From: Candidatus Competibacteraceae bacterium
GTDB taxonomy: Bacteria > Pseudomonadota > Gammaproteobacteria > Competibacterales > Competibacteraceae
DNA: 36,576 bases
Direction: 5' to 3'
Assembly (NCBI GenBank): GCA_003989075.1
Contig: RXIX01000022.1
Location: 1-36,576 of the forward strand
Shown here piece after piece: positions 1 to 6,988 of the stretch. The notes under the pieces are model-generated. The model did not search any database. It was not told the origin of the DNA and saw only the letters and a list, made by a program, of their open reading frames with translations. The position numbers were made by a program, and so were the translations under genes. Position 1 is the stretch's first letter. Every line of letters begins with the position of its first letter.

Positions 1-654
1 CCGCCGCGCGCCTCCGATGCCTATGTGACCTATCTGTTCGATCGCTACGCCGAGGGTTTCGATGCCCACCTGCTTGAGGGGTTGCGCTATCAGGCACCGC
101 AGCTGCTGGCTGCGGCGCTGGCCGAGGCGCTGGGGCCGCCAGCCGGCGCGCTGACGGTGCTGGATGCCGGCTGCGGTACCGGGCTGTGCGGGCCACTGCT
201 GCGCCCTTACGCGCGCGAACTGGTCGGCGTCGATCTGTCGCCGCGCATGCTGGACAAGGCCCGCGCGCGCGGTGGTTATGATCAGCTGGTTGCGGCCGAA
301 CTGACCCTGTTCCTGAGCGAGCGGCCGGCCTGCTATGAGCTGATCGTCTCGGCCGATACCCTGGTGTACTTTGGCGATCTGTCGCCGGTGCTGATGGCGG
401 CGGCCGGCGCACTGCGTCCGGGTGGCTGGCTGGCCTTTACCGTCGAGGCTTTGGAAGATCCGGCGGCGGCGACCGGTTTCCGCATCAATCCGAGTGGCCG
501 CTACAACCACAGTGCCGACTATGTACGCCAGACCCTGGCGGCGGCGGGCTTGACGCTGCGGCGTCTGAGCAATGCCACCCTGCGCCAGGAAAACGACCAG
601 CCGATGGTCGGTTATCTGGTGCTGGCCGATAAGCCTGGTGCAGCGCTGGGTTGA
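1..654 (+). CDS. SAM-dependent methyltransferase, C-terminal part (probably of a TPR-methyltransferase); 5' end outside window
   Basis: The reading frame is open from base 1, so the GTG at 25 is not a convincing start: the residues before it (PPRASDAYV) continue the conserved lead-in of this family, followed by LFDRYAEGFDAHL. A class I SAM-binding motif is visible as VLDAGCGTGLCG (about nt 160-195), followed by the acidic strand-2 motif LVGVDLS and then LRPGGWLAF, the usual post-motif loop. Proteins with this start (ASDxYVxxLFDxYAxxFDxHL) often carry N-terminal TPR repeats; these would lie to the left of the window. The substrate cannot be read from sequence. It lies on the same strand as the exosortase-associated genes, but the 109-nt gap to the next gene leaves operon membership open. 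Confidence 0.85.
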   Translation, partial: PPRASDAYVTYLFDRYAEGFDAHLLEGLRYQAPQLLAAALAEALGPPAGALTVLDAGCGTGLCGPLLRPYARELVGVDLSPRMLDKARARGGYDQLVAAELTLFLSERPACYELIVSADTLVYFGDLSPVLMAAAGALRPGGWLAFTVEALEDPAAATGFRINPSGRYNHSADYVRQTLAAAGLTLRRLSNATLRQENDQPMVGYLVLADKPGAALG

Positions 655-685
655 TTGCTGGATTCTTGGCCGCCACGCGGCTATC

Positions 686-715
686 TTGACAACGGTCCGC
701 GTCGCCAAGTGGAAA
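686..715 (+). promoter_or_regulatory. possible sigma-70 promoter before the acyl carrier protein gene
   Basis: A perfect -35 hexamer TTGACA lies at 686-691. The best -10 at an 18-nt spacing is TGGAAA (710-715), which is weak. It sits in the 109-nt gap between the methyltransferase and the carrier protein, about 50 nt before the latter's start. Confidence 0.3.
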
Positions 716-763
716 TCGCACAGATCGCGCGGCTGTCCAGCCCGTTCCAGGAGAGCACTTCTG

Positions 764-1018
764 ATGGTCGAGTTCGAAGCAATACGACAGTTGATCGGCG
801 AAATACTGCAATTGGGTGACCGGATTCGTGGCTTCGGCCCGGACAGTCCTTTACTGGGCAGCATTCCCGAATTCGACTCGATGGCAGTGGTGACCCTGCT
901 CAATGCTCTGGAAGAGCAGTTCGGCATCGAGGTCGCCGACGACGAGATCAGTGCCGAGACGTTTGAAACCTTTGGCCGCGTGCATGACTTCGTGTGCGCC
1001 AAGCTGGCCGCGGCCTGA
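764..1018 (+). CDS. acyl carrier protein, exosortase/EPS-locus type
   Basis: An 84-residue acyl/peptidyl carrier protein. The phosphopantetheine attachment site is the Ser in EFDSMAVV (Ser39), followed by the typical helix LLNALEEQFGIEVADDEIS. The ATG at 764 is chosen because GGAG at 750-753 is well spaced, the length then fits a free-standing carrier protein, and residues encoded further upstream look unrelated. Such a carrier protein is regularly found in exosortase-A (PEP-CTERM/EpsH) loci next to the two hydrolases that follow here, with an acyl-CoA ligase and a PLP-dependent decarboxylase usually nearby; those partners are not in the window. It probably carries an acyl or aminoacyl group used to modify an exopolysaccharide or sorted protein, but the cargo is unknown. 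Its stop is 7 nt before the next start, so it is likely co-transcribed. Confidence 0.88.
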   Translation: MVEFEAIRQLIGEILQLGDRIRGFGPDSPLLGSIPEFDSMAVVTLLNALEEQFGIEVADDEISAETFETFGRVHDFVCAKLAAA

Positions 1019-1025
1019 GCGGACG

Positions 1026-1829
1026 GTGATCGAGCCCTTCTGGCTGCCCGGTTGCCAGGGTGCGCTGTATGCCCTGCATTACCCGCCGGCGACCGGGACG
1101 CCGCGCGCGGCAGTGCTGTGCGTGTCGCCGTTCGCTGAAGAGATGAATAAGGCGCGGCGCATGCAGGCCCTGCAGGCCCGGCAACTGGCGGCGGCCGGGT
1201 TCGGTGTGCTGATCGCCGATCCCTATGGCACCGGCGACAGTGCTGGCGAGTTCGAAGCGGCGCGCTGGGACGACTGGCGGGCTGACCTGCTCACGCAGGT
1301 GTGCTGGCTGCATGATCGGGGTTATGGGACCGTACTGCCGTGGGGTGTGCGTCTGGGCGCGCTGCTGGCGATGGAACTGGCGGTGGAACTGGCCGCGCCG
1401 CGCCTGCTGCTCTGGCAGCCGGTCAGTGACGGTAGCCAGTATCTGCGCCAGTTTCTGCGCCTGCGTCTGGCTGCCGAGCGGCTCAAGGGCAGCAGCGAGA
1501 CCCTGGACGGCTTGCAGACCCTGCTGGCCGCCGGGCAGAGCGTCGAGGTGGCCGGCTATATGCTGCATCCGCAACTGGCAGCGGCCCTGGCGCAGGCACG
1601 CCTGCAACGACCGATGGCCGGGATGCGGGTGGACTGGTTCGAGCTGGCCAGCGATCCGGCGCGTAGTCTGGCGCCGCTGAGCACGCGCCTAGTGGCGGAC
1701 TGGCGCCAGCACGGGGTTGCGGTCGAAGCACAACGGGTGCATGGCGATCCGTTCTGGACCACGCAGGACATCAGTTGCGCGCCGGCCCTGTTGGCCGCGA
1801 CCGTCGCGGCATTGAGCGGGGGCGCGTGA
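1026..1829 (+). CDS. exosortase A system-associated hydrolase 2 (alpha/beta fold)
   Basis: A 267-residue alpha/beta-hydrolase-fold protein matching the exosortase A-associated hydrolase 2 family, recognised by LCVSPFAEEMNKARRM, DPYGTGDSAGEF and PWGVRLGALLA. The GTG start at 1026 puts VIEPFWLPG at the N-terminus, as expected; the frame stays open upstream only inside the carrier protein gene. The nucleophile elbow reads GVRLG (residues 107-111), with Arg109 where a hydrolase would have Ser, so ordinary Ser-His-Asp catalysis is unlikely; a His (VHGDPFW, His239) is present near the C-terminus. No signal peptide or membrane segment is visible, so it is probably cytoplasmic. The stop is 4 nt before hydrolase 1, so the two are translationally close and probably work together. 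The substrate is unknown. Confidence 0.85.
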   Translation: MIEPFWLPGCQGALYALHYPPATGTPRAAVLCVSPFAEEMNKARRMQALQARQLAAAGFGVLIADPYGTGDSAGEFEAARWDDWRADLLTQVCWLHDRGYGTVLPWGVRLGALLAMELAVELAAPRLLLWQPVSDGSQYLRQFLRLRLAAERLKGSSETLDGLQTLLAAGQSVEVAGYMLHPQLAAALAQARLQRPMAGMRVDWFELASDPARSLAPLSTRLVADWRQHGVAVEAQRVHGDPFWTTQDISCAPALLAATVAALSGGA

Positions 1830-1833
1830 CGTT

Positions 1834-2706
1834 ATGACGGCGGAACGTGTGCTGCTGTTCACCTGCCAGGGGCTGAGCCTGCCCGGCATCCTGCATCCAG
1901 GTGCGCCGGACGCATCGCGTGGCGTGCTGGTGGTGGTCGGTGGGCCGCAATACCGGGTGGGCAGTCATCGCCAGTTTGTGTTGCTGGCCCGCGATCTGGC
2001 GGCGGCGGGCGTACCGGTGCTGCGTTTCGACTGTCGTGGCATGGGCGATGCCGAGGGTGAGTTTCCCGGTTTCGAGGATCTCGATGCTGACCTGGCCGCC
2101 GCCATCGACGCCTTTTTTACCCAGGTGCCGAGCCTGCGCGAGGTAGTGATCTGGGGTCTGTGCGATGCAGCCTCGGCGGCGCTGTTCTACGCAGGCAGCG
2201 ATACGCGGGTGCGCGGGCTGGTCCTGCTGAATCCGTGGCTGCGCACCGGAGCCGGCGAGGCGCGCGCCTATCTGCGCCATTACTATCTGGCCCGGCTGTT
2301 GAATCCCGATCTATGGCGCAAGATTCGCCGTGGTGAATTTGCCTTCGGCGCTGCGCTGCGCGGGCTGCTGGACCTGATCATGCGGGCTGGACGCGGGGCC
2401 CGTGAGTCGGCCCGGCAGGCGCTGGTACCGGCGGCGAGTGCTGCGGTCGCGCCGGCGCCGCTGCCCGAACGCATGGCAGATGGCTGGCAGTGCTTCACCG
2501 GACCGATCCTGCTCATTCTCAGCGGTGACGACCTGACTGCGGCGGAATTTCGCGATACCACCCGGGCTTCGCGGCGCTGGCGGCGCCTGCTGGCTGAGCC
2601 GCGGGTGACGATCCGCGACTACCCGGAAGCCAACCATACCTTCTCCCGGTGCGAATGGCGTGACCAGGTGGCGGTGTGGACCCGCGACTGGCTGCGGGCG
2701 TGGTAA
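1834..2706 (+). CDS. exosortase A system-associated hydrolase 1 (alpha/beta fold)
   Basis: A 290-residue alpha/beta-hydrolase of the exosortase A-associated hydrolase 1 family, shown by VVVGGPQYRVGSHRQFVLLARDLA, the FDCRGMGDAEG turn and WGLCDAASAAL. The nucleophile elbow is GLCDA, so Cys110 takes the usual Ser place. A late acidic residue (ILSGDD, Asp232/233) and a His in YPEANHTFS (His268) complete a possible Cys-Asp-His triad. The ATG at 1834 follows the hydrolase 2 stop by 4 nt. In known exosortase loci the two hydrolases occur as neighbours, as here, and are thought to act in polysaccharide or protein-sorting chemistry, but no reaction is established. The C-terminal half after residue 160 is Arg/Ala rich and less conserved. 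Confidence 0.87.
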   Translation: MTAERVLLFTCQGLSLPGILHPGAPDASRGVLVVVGGPQYRVGSHRQFVLLARDLAAAGVPVLRFDCRGMGDAEGEFPGFEDLDADLAAAIDAFFTQVPSLREVVIWGLCDAASAALFYAGSDTRVRGLVLLNPWLRTGAGEARAYLRHYYLARLLNPDLWRKIRRGEFAFGAALRGLLDLIMRAGRGARESARQALVPAASAAVAPAPLPERMADGWQCFTGPILLILSGDDLTAAEFRDTTRASRRWRRLLAEPRVTIRDYPEANHTFSRCEWRDQVAVWTRDWLRAW

Positions 2707-2738
2707 GAGAGTCCTGAGCCTTTCCTGGAGGGATCCCG

Positions 2739-5192
2739 ATGCGAGTCCTGCGTGCCTTGGCCAAGCTGGCTCAATACTACCTGATCGGCATCGGCCTGCT
2801 GGCGCACGTCGCGCTGGCCATTGCTCTGTGGCAGGTTCTGGCGCAGTCGCAATTGACCGTACGCCAGCTGCTGGTCAAGGTCGCCGAGAAGGCCGGCATT
2901 GCCTCGCCGACTCTGGTGAGCTGGGTGTCGCCGGCGCCGCGCTATGCCGATGTGCGCTTTGAGGGTCGCCTGCGGGCCAGTCATCCACGCATCCTGCTGC
3001 CGGAGCTGGCCCAGTGGTCGCGCGTGGGCACGCCGCCGCTGATGGCGGAACGCGCCGCACTCTACAAGCAACGTGGCATGGACGATATGTCCACCTGCGG
3101 GCCGGGTGATATCCTCGGGCTGACCACCTGCTGGCTGCTCTACGGTGAAGCTGAACAGGCCGAACCGCTGCTGCGGGCGCTGCGCGCGTTCGTCGTGGAG
3201 ACGCCGACAGTCAACGGTTACGGTAACGCCTGGCAACTGGCCTTTGCCTACGATTTCATCCGCCTGTATCCGGCGCTGTCGCCGATTGACCGGGCGCAGT
3301 TCGAGGCCCGCATCGAGGAAGCGCTGCGTGAGACATTGCGGGTGCTGGACGAATCCTCAGCCTCGCTCTGGCACGGGCGCAGCTCGCTGGCGGCCATTGC
3401 CTGGCTGTGCGCGGTGGTGCTCGACCCGGACAACAATGGCCCCCGCGCCGCGTTACAGGCTCGCGCCCAGCGCCATTTCCTGGAGACCATCGCTGCCCTG
3501 GAACTGACCGAGGGCTGGCCGGAAGGCTACAACTACTGGATTCAGGAGCGCGCCTTCCTGGTCGTGCTGGCGGCCTCGGCCTATCTGAACGGCGTTGAGG
3601 ACAGTCGTCAGGCCGCGCGGGTGCGCAATGCCCTGCGCCGGGTGGGCTACTGGACGGTATACGCCACCCGGCCCGATCAGCGCATCGAAGGTCTCGGTGA
3701 CGAAGGTTCGCGCGTCGATCTAAAGGACGAAACCCGCCGGGTCATCGACCTGATCGCCCAAGCCACCCGTGACCCGGTGCTGGCCGGCTACTCGCGCTAT
3801 CTGGAGCGCCTGCACGGTCGCGAGAGCTATTACCGTGATTACCGCTGGGGCTTTGCTCTGTTCAATGACCCGCGTCTGGAACCCATTGGCGGCGGCCGTC
3901 TGGAGGGTTTCCAGGGCCTGCTGCCGACAGCGGAGCTGTTTGGCCGTGACAGCCTTAATCTGGCCTATCTGCGTTCCGACTGGTCAGCGGATGCGACCTT
4001 TATCAGTTTCCGCGCCGGGGGTCTGTTCACCCATCACGGTCACTATGATGCCGGTCATTTCAGCCTGTACAAGGGCGCGCCGCTGGCGATCAACAGCAGC
4101 GTCTACGGCGATTTCTTCGGCCCCAACCGCCTCAATTACTCCATCCGCAGCATTGCCAAGAACACCCTGCTGATTCTGCGCCCCGGCGAGACGGTGCGAC
4201 CCAACCGCTTTTTCAGCAACAACGTCGCCGACGGTGGCCAGCGGGTGGTATTGCCGACCGGCAGCGCCATCGGCAGCGTCGCTGACTGGCTGGCCAACCG
4301 CAGTCGTGGCCTGTATCTGCAGGGCGGTCAGGTGCAGCACTTTGAACAGCAGTCCGGTGATTACGCCTATATCGCCGCTGATTTGACCGATGCCTATAAC
4401 ACGCCGGCGCACGATGAGGGTGGTCGTGGTGGCAAGGTCGAGCGCGTGCTGCGGCAACTGCTGTACCTGCCGGGCGAGGACCGCCTGCTGGTCCGCGACC
4501 GGGTGCGCGCAGTGCAGGCGGCTTATGTTAAAAAGTGGCTGCTGCACACGGTCGGGCAACCGCAGGTAGCGGATGCACAGCTGCTGCGCGGCGATCCGGA
4601 CAACGGTATTTTGCAAAGTCGTGCCGCAGTCGCCCAGGTGCATAACGGCCGTGGCTGGTTGCAAATACAGCGCCTGCTGCCCGAGGATGCGCTGATCCGC
4701 GTGGTCGGCGGCCGCGATTATCAGTACTACGTCGAGGCCGATGGCGATGACACGCGCCTGGATGGTTTGAACATCATGGAAGGATCCAATCTCAAGCCGT
4801 GGTTCGATGTGGGTTTTTGGCGGCTGGAGATTCAGCCGGCCGCACCGCGCCAGGACGATACCTTCCTGGTGGTGCTGACACCCTCCGTGGATGCGCCGCG
4901 TCCGCTGTTGGCCTTGCCATTGACGCTGGAACCGCGCGGCGACGGGGTCGTGACTGATGCCTCGGCGACGCTGTTCCTCGCCGATGATGCAAGCGGCGAG
5001 GTGCGGCTGAAGTTGCCGGTAGCCAGTGGTACGCTGCGGGTGATCGGTCTGCCGCCGCTGGCCCGTGCCACGCTGCAGGCTGAAACCGACACCGGGCCGG
5101 CGCGCACCGTGACCGCCAGTGCCGCTGGGGTGGCGGTTTTCAGCGGTCCGCTGAGCATTGCGCCGGGGCGCTGGCGCGTGCGCTGGCAGTAG
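2739..5192 (+). CDS. heparinase II/III family protein with N-terminal membrane anchor
   Basis: An 817-residue protein with one hydrophobic segment at about residues 12-33 and no obvious cleavage site, so it is probably anchored in the inner membrane with its body in the periplasm. Residues about 70-350 look like the alpha-helical toroid of polysaccharide lyases. From about residue 400 the heparinase II/III-like beta-sandwich follows, with the His-rich motif THHGHYDAGHFSLYKG (H432, H433, H435, Y436), then NSSVYGDFFGPN and NTLLI. These families cleave uronic-acid-containing polysaccharides by beta-elimination. Here it would most simply trim or degrade the exopolysaccharide of the locus (inference). 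The ATG has GGAGG at 2727-2731. It follows hydrolase 1 by 32 nt. Its 3' end overlaps the convergent hydrolase gene by 53 bp. Confidence 0.8.
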   Translation: MRVLRALAKLAQYYLIGIGLLAHVALAIALWQVLAQSQLTVRQLLVKVAEKAGIASPTLVSWVSPAPRYADVRFEGRLRASHPRILLPELAQWSRVGTPPLMAERAALYKQRGMDDMSTCGPGDILGLTTCWLLYGEAEQAEPLLRALRAFVVETPTVNGYGNAWQLAFAYDFIRLYPALSPIDRAQFEARIEEALRETLRVLDESSASLWHGRSSLAAIAWLCAVVLDPDNNGPRAALQARAQRHFLETIAALELTEGWPEGYNYWIQERAFLVVLAASAYLNGVEDSRQAARVRNALRRVGYWTVYATRPDQRIEGLGDEGSRVDLKDETRRVIDLIAQATRDPVLAGYSRYLERLHGRESYYRDYRWGFALFNDPRLEPIGGGRLEGFQGLLPTAELFGRDSLNLAYLRSDWSADATFISFRAGGLFTHHGHYDAGHFSLYKGAPLAINSSVYGDFFGPNRLNYSIRSIAKNTLLILRPGETVRPNRFFSNNVADGGQRVVLPTGSAIGSVADWLANRSRGLYLQGGQVQHFEQQSGDYAYIAADLTDAYNTPAHDEGGRGGKVERVLRQLLYLPGEDRLLVRDRVRAVQAAYVKKWLLHTVGQPQVADAQLLRGDPDNGILQSRAAVAQVHNGRGWLQIQRLLPEDALIRVVGGRDYQYYVEADGDDTRLDGLNIMEGSNLKPWFDVGFWRLEIQPAAPRQDDTFLVVLTPSVDAPRPLLALPLTLEPRGDGVVTDASATLFLADDASGEVRLKLPVASGTLRVIGLPPLARATLQAETDTGPARTVTASAAGVAVFSGPLSIAPGRWRVRWQ

Positions 5193-6168
5193 CGGTCGAC
5201 CGGCTCGACCACTGTTCGGCTAGAAAGGCTGGAATCCGCTGCTCCAGCCAGTACTCGGCCCGCCAGGGCCAGCGTCCGCCAACGAAGCCGACATGGCCGC
5301 CGCCGCCGCTCAATTCCAGATGGGTGCAGGCAGACAGTTCAGCCGGGTCCGGGATCGCCTCGGGCAGCATAAAGGGGTCATCGTGGGCGTGCAGGATCAG
5401 GGTTGGCACCGCGATATGGCGCAGATAAGGGCGGCAACTGGCGCGGGCATAATAGTCGTCAACCCCGGCGTAGCCATGCAGAGGCGCGGTTACCCGGTCA
5501 TCGAAGGCGTAGAAATCGCGCAGCTGGGCCAGTTCGTCCAGCGTCACCGGCCCATCGGCGCGCTGCTGGAATTTGGCGCGATAGCTGCGCCGCAATGCAT
5601 GCAGCAGGTGGTGCTGATAGAGTCGTGACAGGCCGCGCCCCATGCGCCGTGCCGCGCTGTCGAGCAGAAACGGCACCGACACCGCAACCGCTGCCTGTAC
5701 TGGCGCTGAGCTGCCAGCCTCGCCCAGCCACTTAAGCAGGGCATTGCCGCCAAGCGAGTAGCCGACCACGGCCAGCGGCGTTGCCGGTTCGCGCTGGTGC
5801 AGCAGTTGTGCAACGTGGGCAAGATCGGCGGTATCGCCAGCGGAATAGCCACGCGCCAAGCGGTTGGGCATGCCGCTGCAGCCGCGAAAATGCATCACCA
5901 CGCCGCGCCAGCGCCGGGCGACGCAGGCCGCCAGCAGCCCACGTGCATAGTGGGATCCGCTGGAACCCTCCAGCCCGTGCAGCAGCAGCACCTGCGGACC
6001 CTGCGTGCCGCCGGTCCAGTCCAGATCGAGATGATCGCCATCCGGCAGGGTCAGTCGCTCCCGGCGCAGGGCGGGACGCGGCCGCCGCCGGCACAGCACC
6101 GGCCACAGGGTCTGGGCATGCGGATTGGCCAGCCACCAGGGTGGGCGAAAGGTAGAAGCGATCAGCAC
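5140..6168 (-). CDS. alpha/beta hydrolase, YheT family
   Basis: A 342-residue hydrolase of the YheT/COG0429 family. FRPPWWLANPHAQTLWP is the family's N-terminal signature, LLLHGLEGSSGSHY follows, and the nucleophile elbow is GYSLGG with Ser138. An Asp (LHAHDDPFM) and a His (SGGGGHVGFVGG) complete the triad. The physiological ester substrate of this family is not settled. The start is GTG at 6168, because WWLANPHAQT must be near the N-terminus. It follows the SnoaL-like gene by 19 nt, so the two are probably one operon. The last 28 or so residues (Ser/Arg/Ala rich) go beyond the usual family end and are encoded largely in the overlap with the convergent heparinase gene, suggesting a stop-codon loss. 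Confidence 0.88.
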   Translation of the reverse strand: MLIASTFRPPWWLANPHAQTLWPVLCRRRPRPALRRERLTLPDGDHLDLDWTGGTQGPQVLLLHGLEGSSGSHYARGLLAACVARRWRGVVMHFRGCSGMPNRLARGYSAGDTADLAHVAQLLHQREPATPLAVVGYSLGGNALLKWLGEAGSSAPVQAAVAVSVPFLLDSAARRMGRGLSRLYQHHLLHALRRSYRAKFQQRADGPVTLDELAQLRDFYAFDDRVTAPLHGYAGVDDYYARASCRPYLRHIAVPTLILHAHDDPFMLPEAIPDPAELSACTHLELSGGGGHVGFVGGRWPWRAEYWLEQRIPAFLAEQWSSRSTATASARASAPAQCSADR

Positions 6169-6187
6169 GGGCGTGGCGCAGTGCGGT

Positions 6188-6640
6188 TCAGAAGCGCATC
6201 GAGAGCGACTGAAACACGTCCTGGGTCATGTTCTGCAGCATGCTCAGAGCGTCCCAGTCATCCCAGGATTCCTGAATCAGGCCGTTTTCAATGCGATGAA
6301 AACTGGTGCCGGTCACCGCCAGGGATTGCCCGCTCGGCGCGATGCCCATGAATTCGCCCTGATGGGTGCCGTGGGCGATCCAGCGCGTGGCGACCTGGCT
6401 GCCTTCGGCGATCTGGTCCTGAATCTCGAAGCGGATGTTCGGGGAAGCAATATGAAACATCATGACCAGTTGCTTGAACGCCTCGGCGCCGCGCACCGGT
6501 TGCGGCAACGTGGCGATATGGCCGATGTAATCGGTCGCGATGAGCGTATCGACCGCTTTCAGGTCACAGGCGCTCCAGATGACTTCAAAATTGCGCCGGA
6601 CCAGCGCCTTGTTAGCTTCCAGTGTCTTGTTATCGGACAT
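6188..6640 (-). CDS. SnoaL-like/ester cyclase family protein
   Basis: A 150-residue protein of the SnoaL-like NTF2 fold, seen from ANKALVRRNFEVIWSACDLKAVDTLIATDYIGH, then GAEAFKQLVMMFHIASPNIRFEIQDQIAEGSQVATRWIAHGTHQGEFMGIAPSGQ and WDDWDALSML. Members bind small hydrophobic ligands and some are cyclases or isomerases, but many have no known substrate. The ATG at 6640 is chosen because AGGA lies 6 nt before it and homology-like sequence begins here; a longer frame to 6802 is Pro/Ser-rich and runs into the intergenic region. It is soluble, with no signal peptide. It is likely first in an operon with the YheT-type hydrolase. Confidence 0.8.
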   Translation of the reverse strand: MSDNKTLEANKALVRRNFEVIWSACDLKAVDTLIATDYIGHIATLPQPVRGAEAFKQLVMMFHIASPNIRFEIQDQIAEGSQVATRWIAHGTHQGEFMGIAPSGQSLAVTGTSFHRIENGLIQESWDDWDALSMLQNMTQDVFQSLSMRF

Positions 6641-6823
6641 CGACAATCCTGCCTTCATAGCGAGAGTGGGCGAAGGTGACGGGGATGACGGTCTTGCGGT
6701 TCCGGCCCTCCAGGCCGCTTGACCGGTTTGTGCTTGCGCTATCTGCCGCGGGTTTTGGAGTATGCGCATCACAGTGTAGTTCGTTCCACCGGGCGCTGCC
6801 ACGGAGCCGGACGGATCAGACCT

Positions 6824-6832
6824 GCTATAATT
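6824..6832 (+). promoter_or_regulatory. extended -10 promoter of the acetyl-CoA hydrolase/transferase gene
   Basis: TGCTATAAT is a perfect -10 hexamer (6827-6832) with the extended TGn element; no good -35 is visible. Transcription would start near 6839, giving a leader of about 150 nt. The rest of the 348-nt divergent region 6641-6988 shows no other gene I can support. Confidence 0.55.
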
Positions 6833-6988
6833 AATCCCTTCCCAAAACCGGCATCGCGCTGCGTGTCCGGGCGGGGAATTCCATATAACTATATGAAAGA
6901 TAAAGCGCTATTGAAGTCCGCGCGCGAAGGCCAGCGGATGGTGCCGCCGACCTGCACGCTCCTCCAACAACCGACCGTGAGAGATCGG

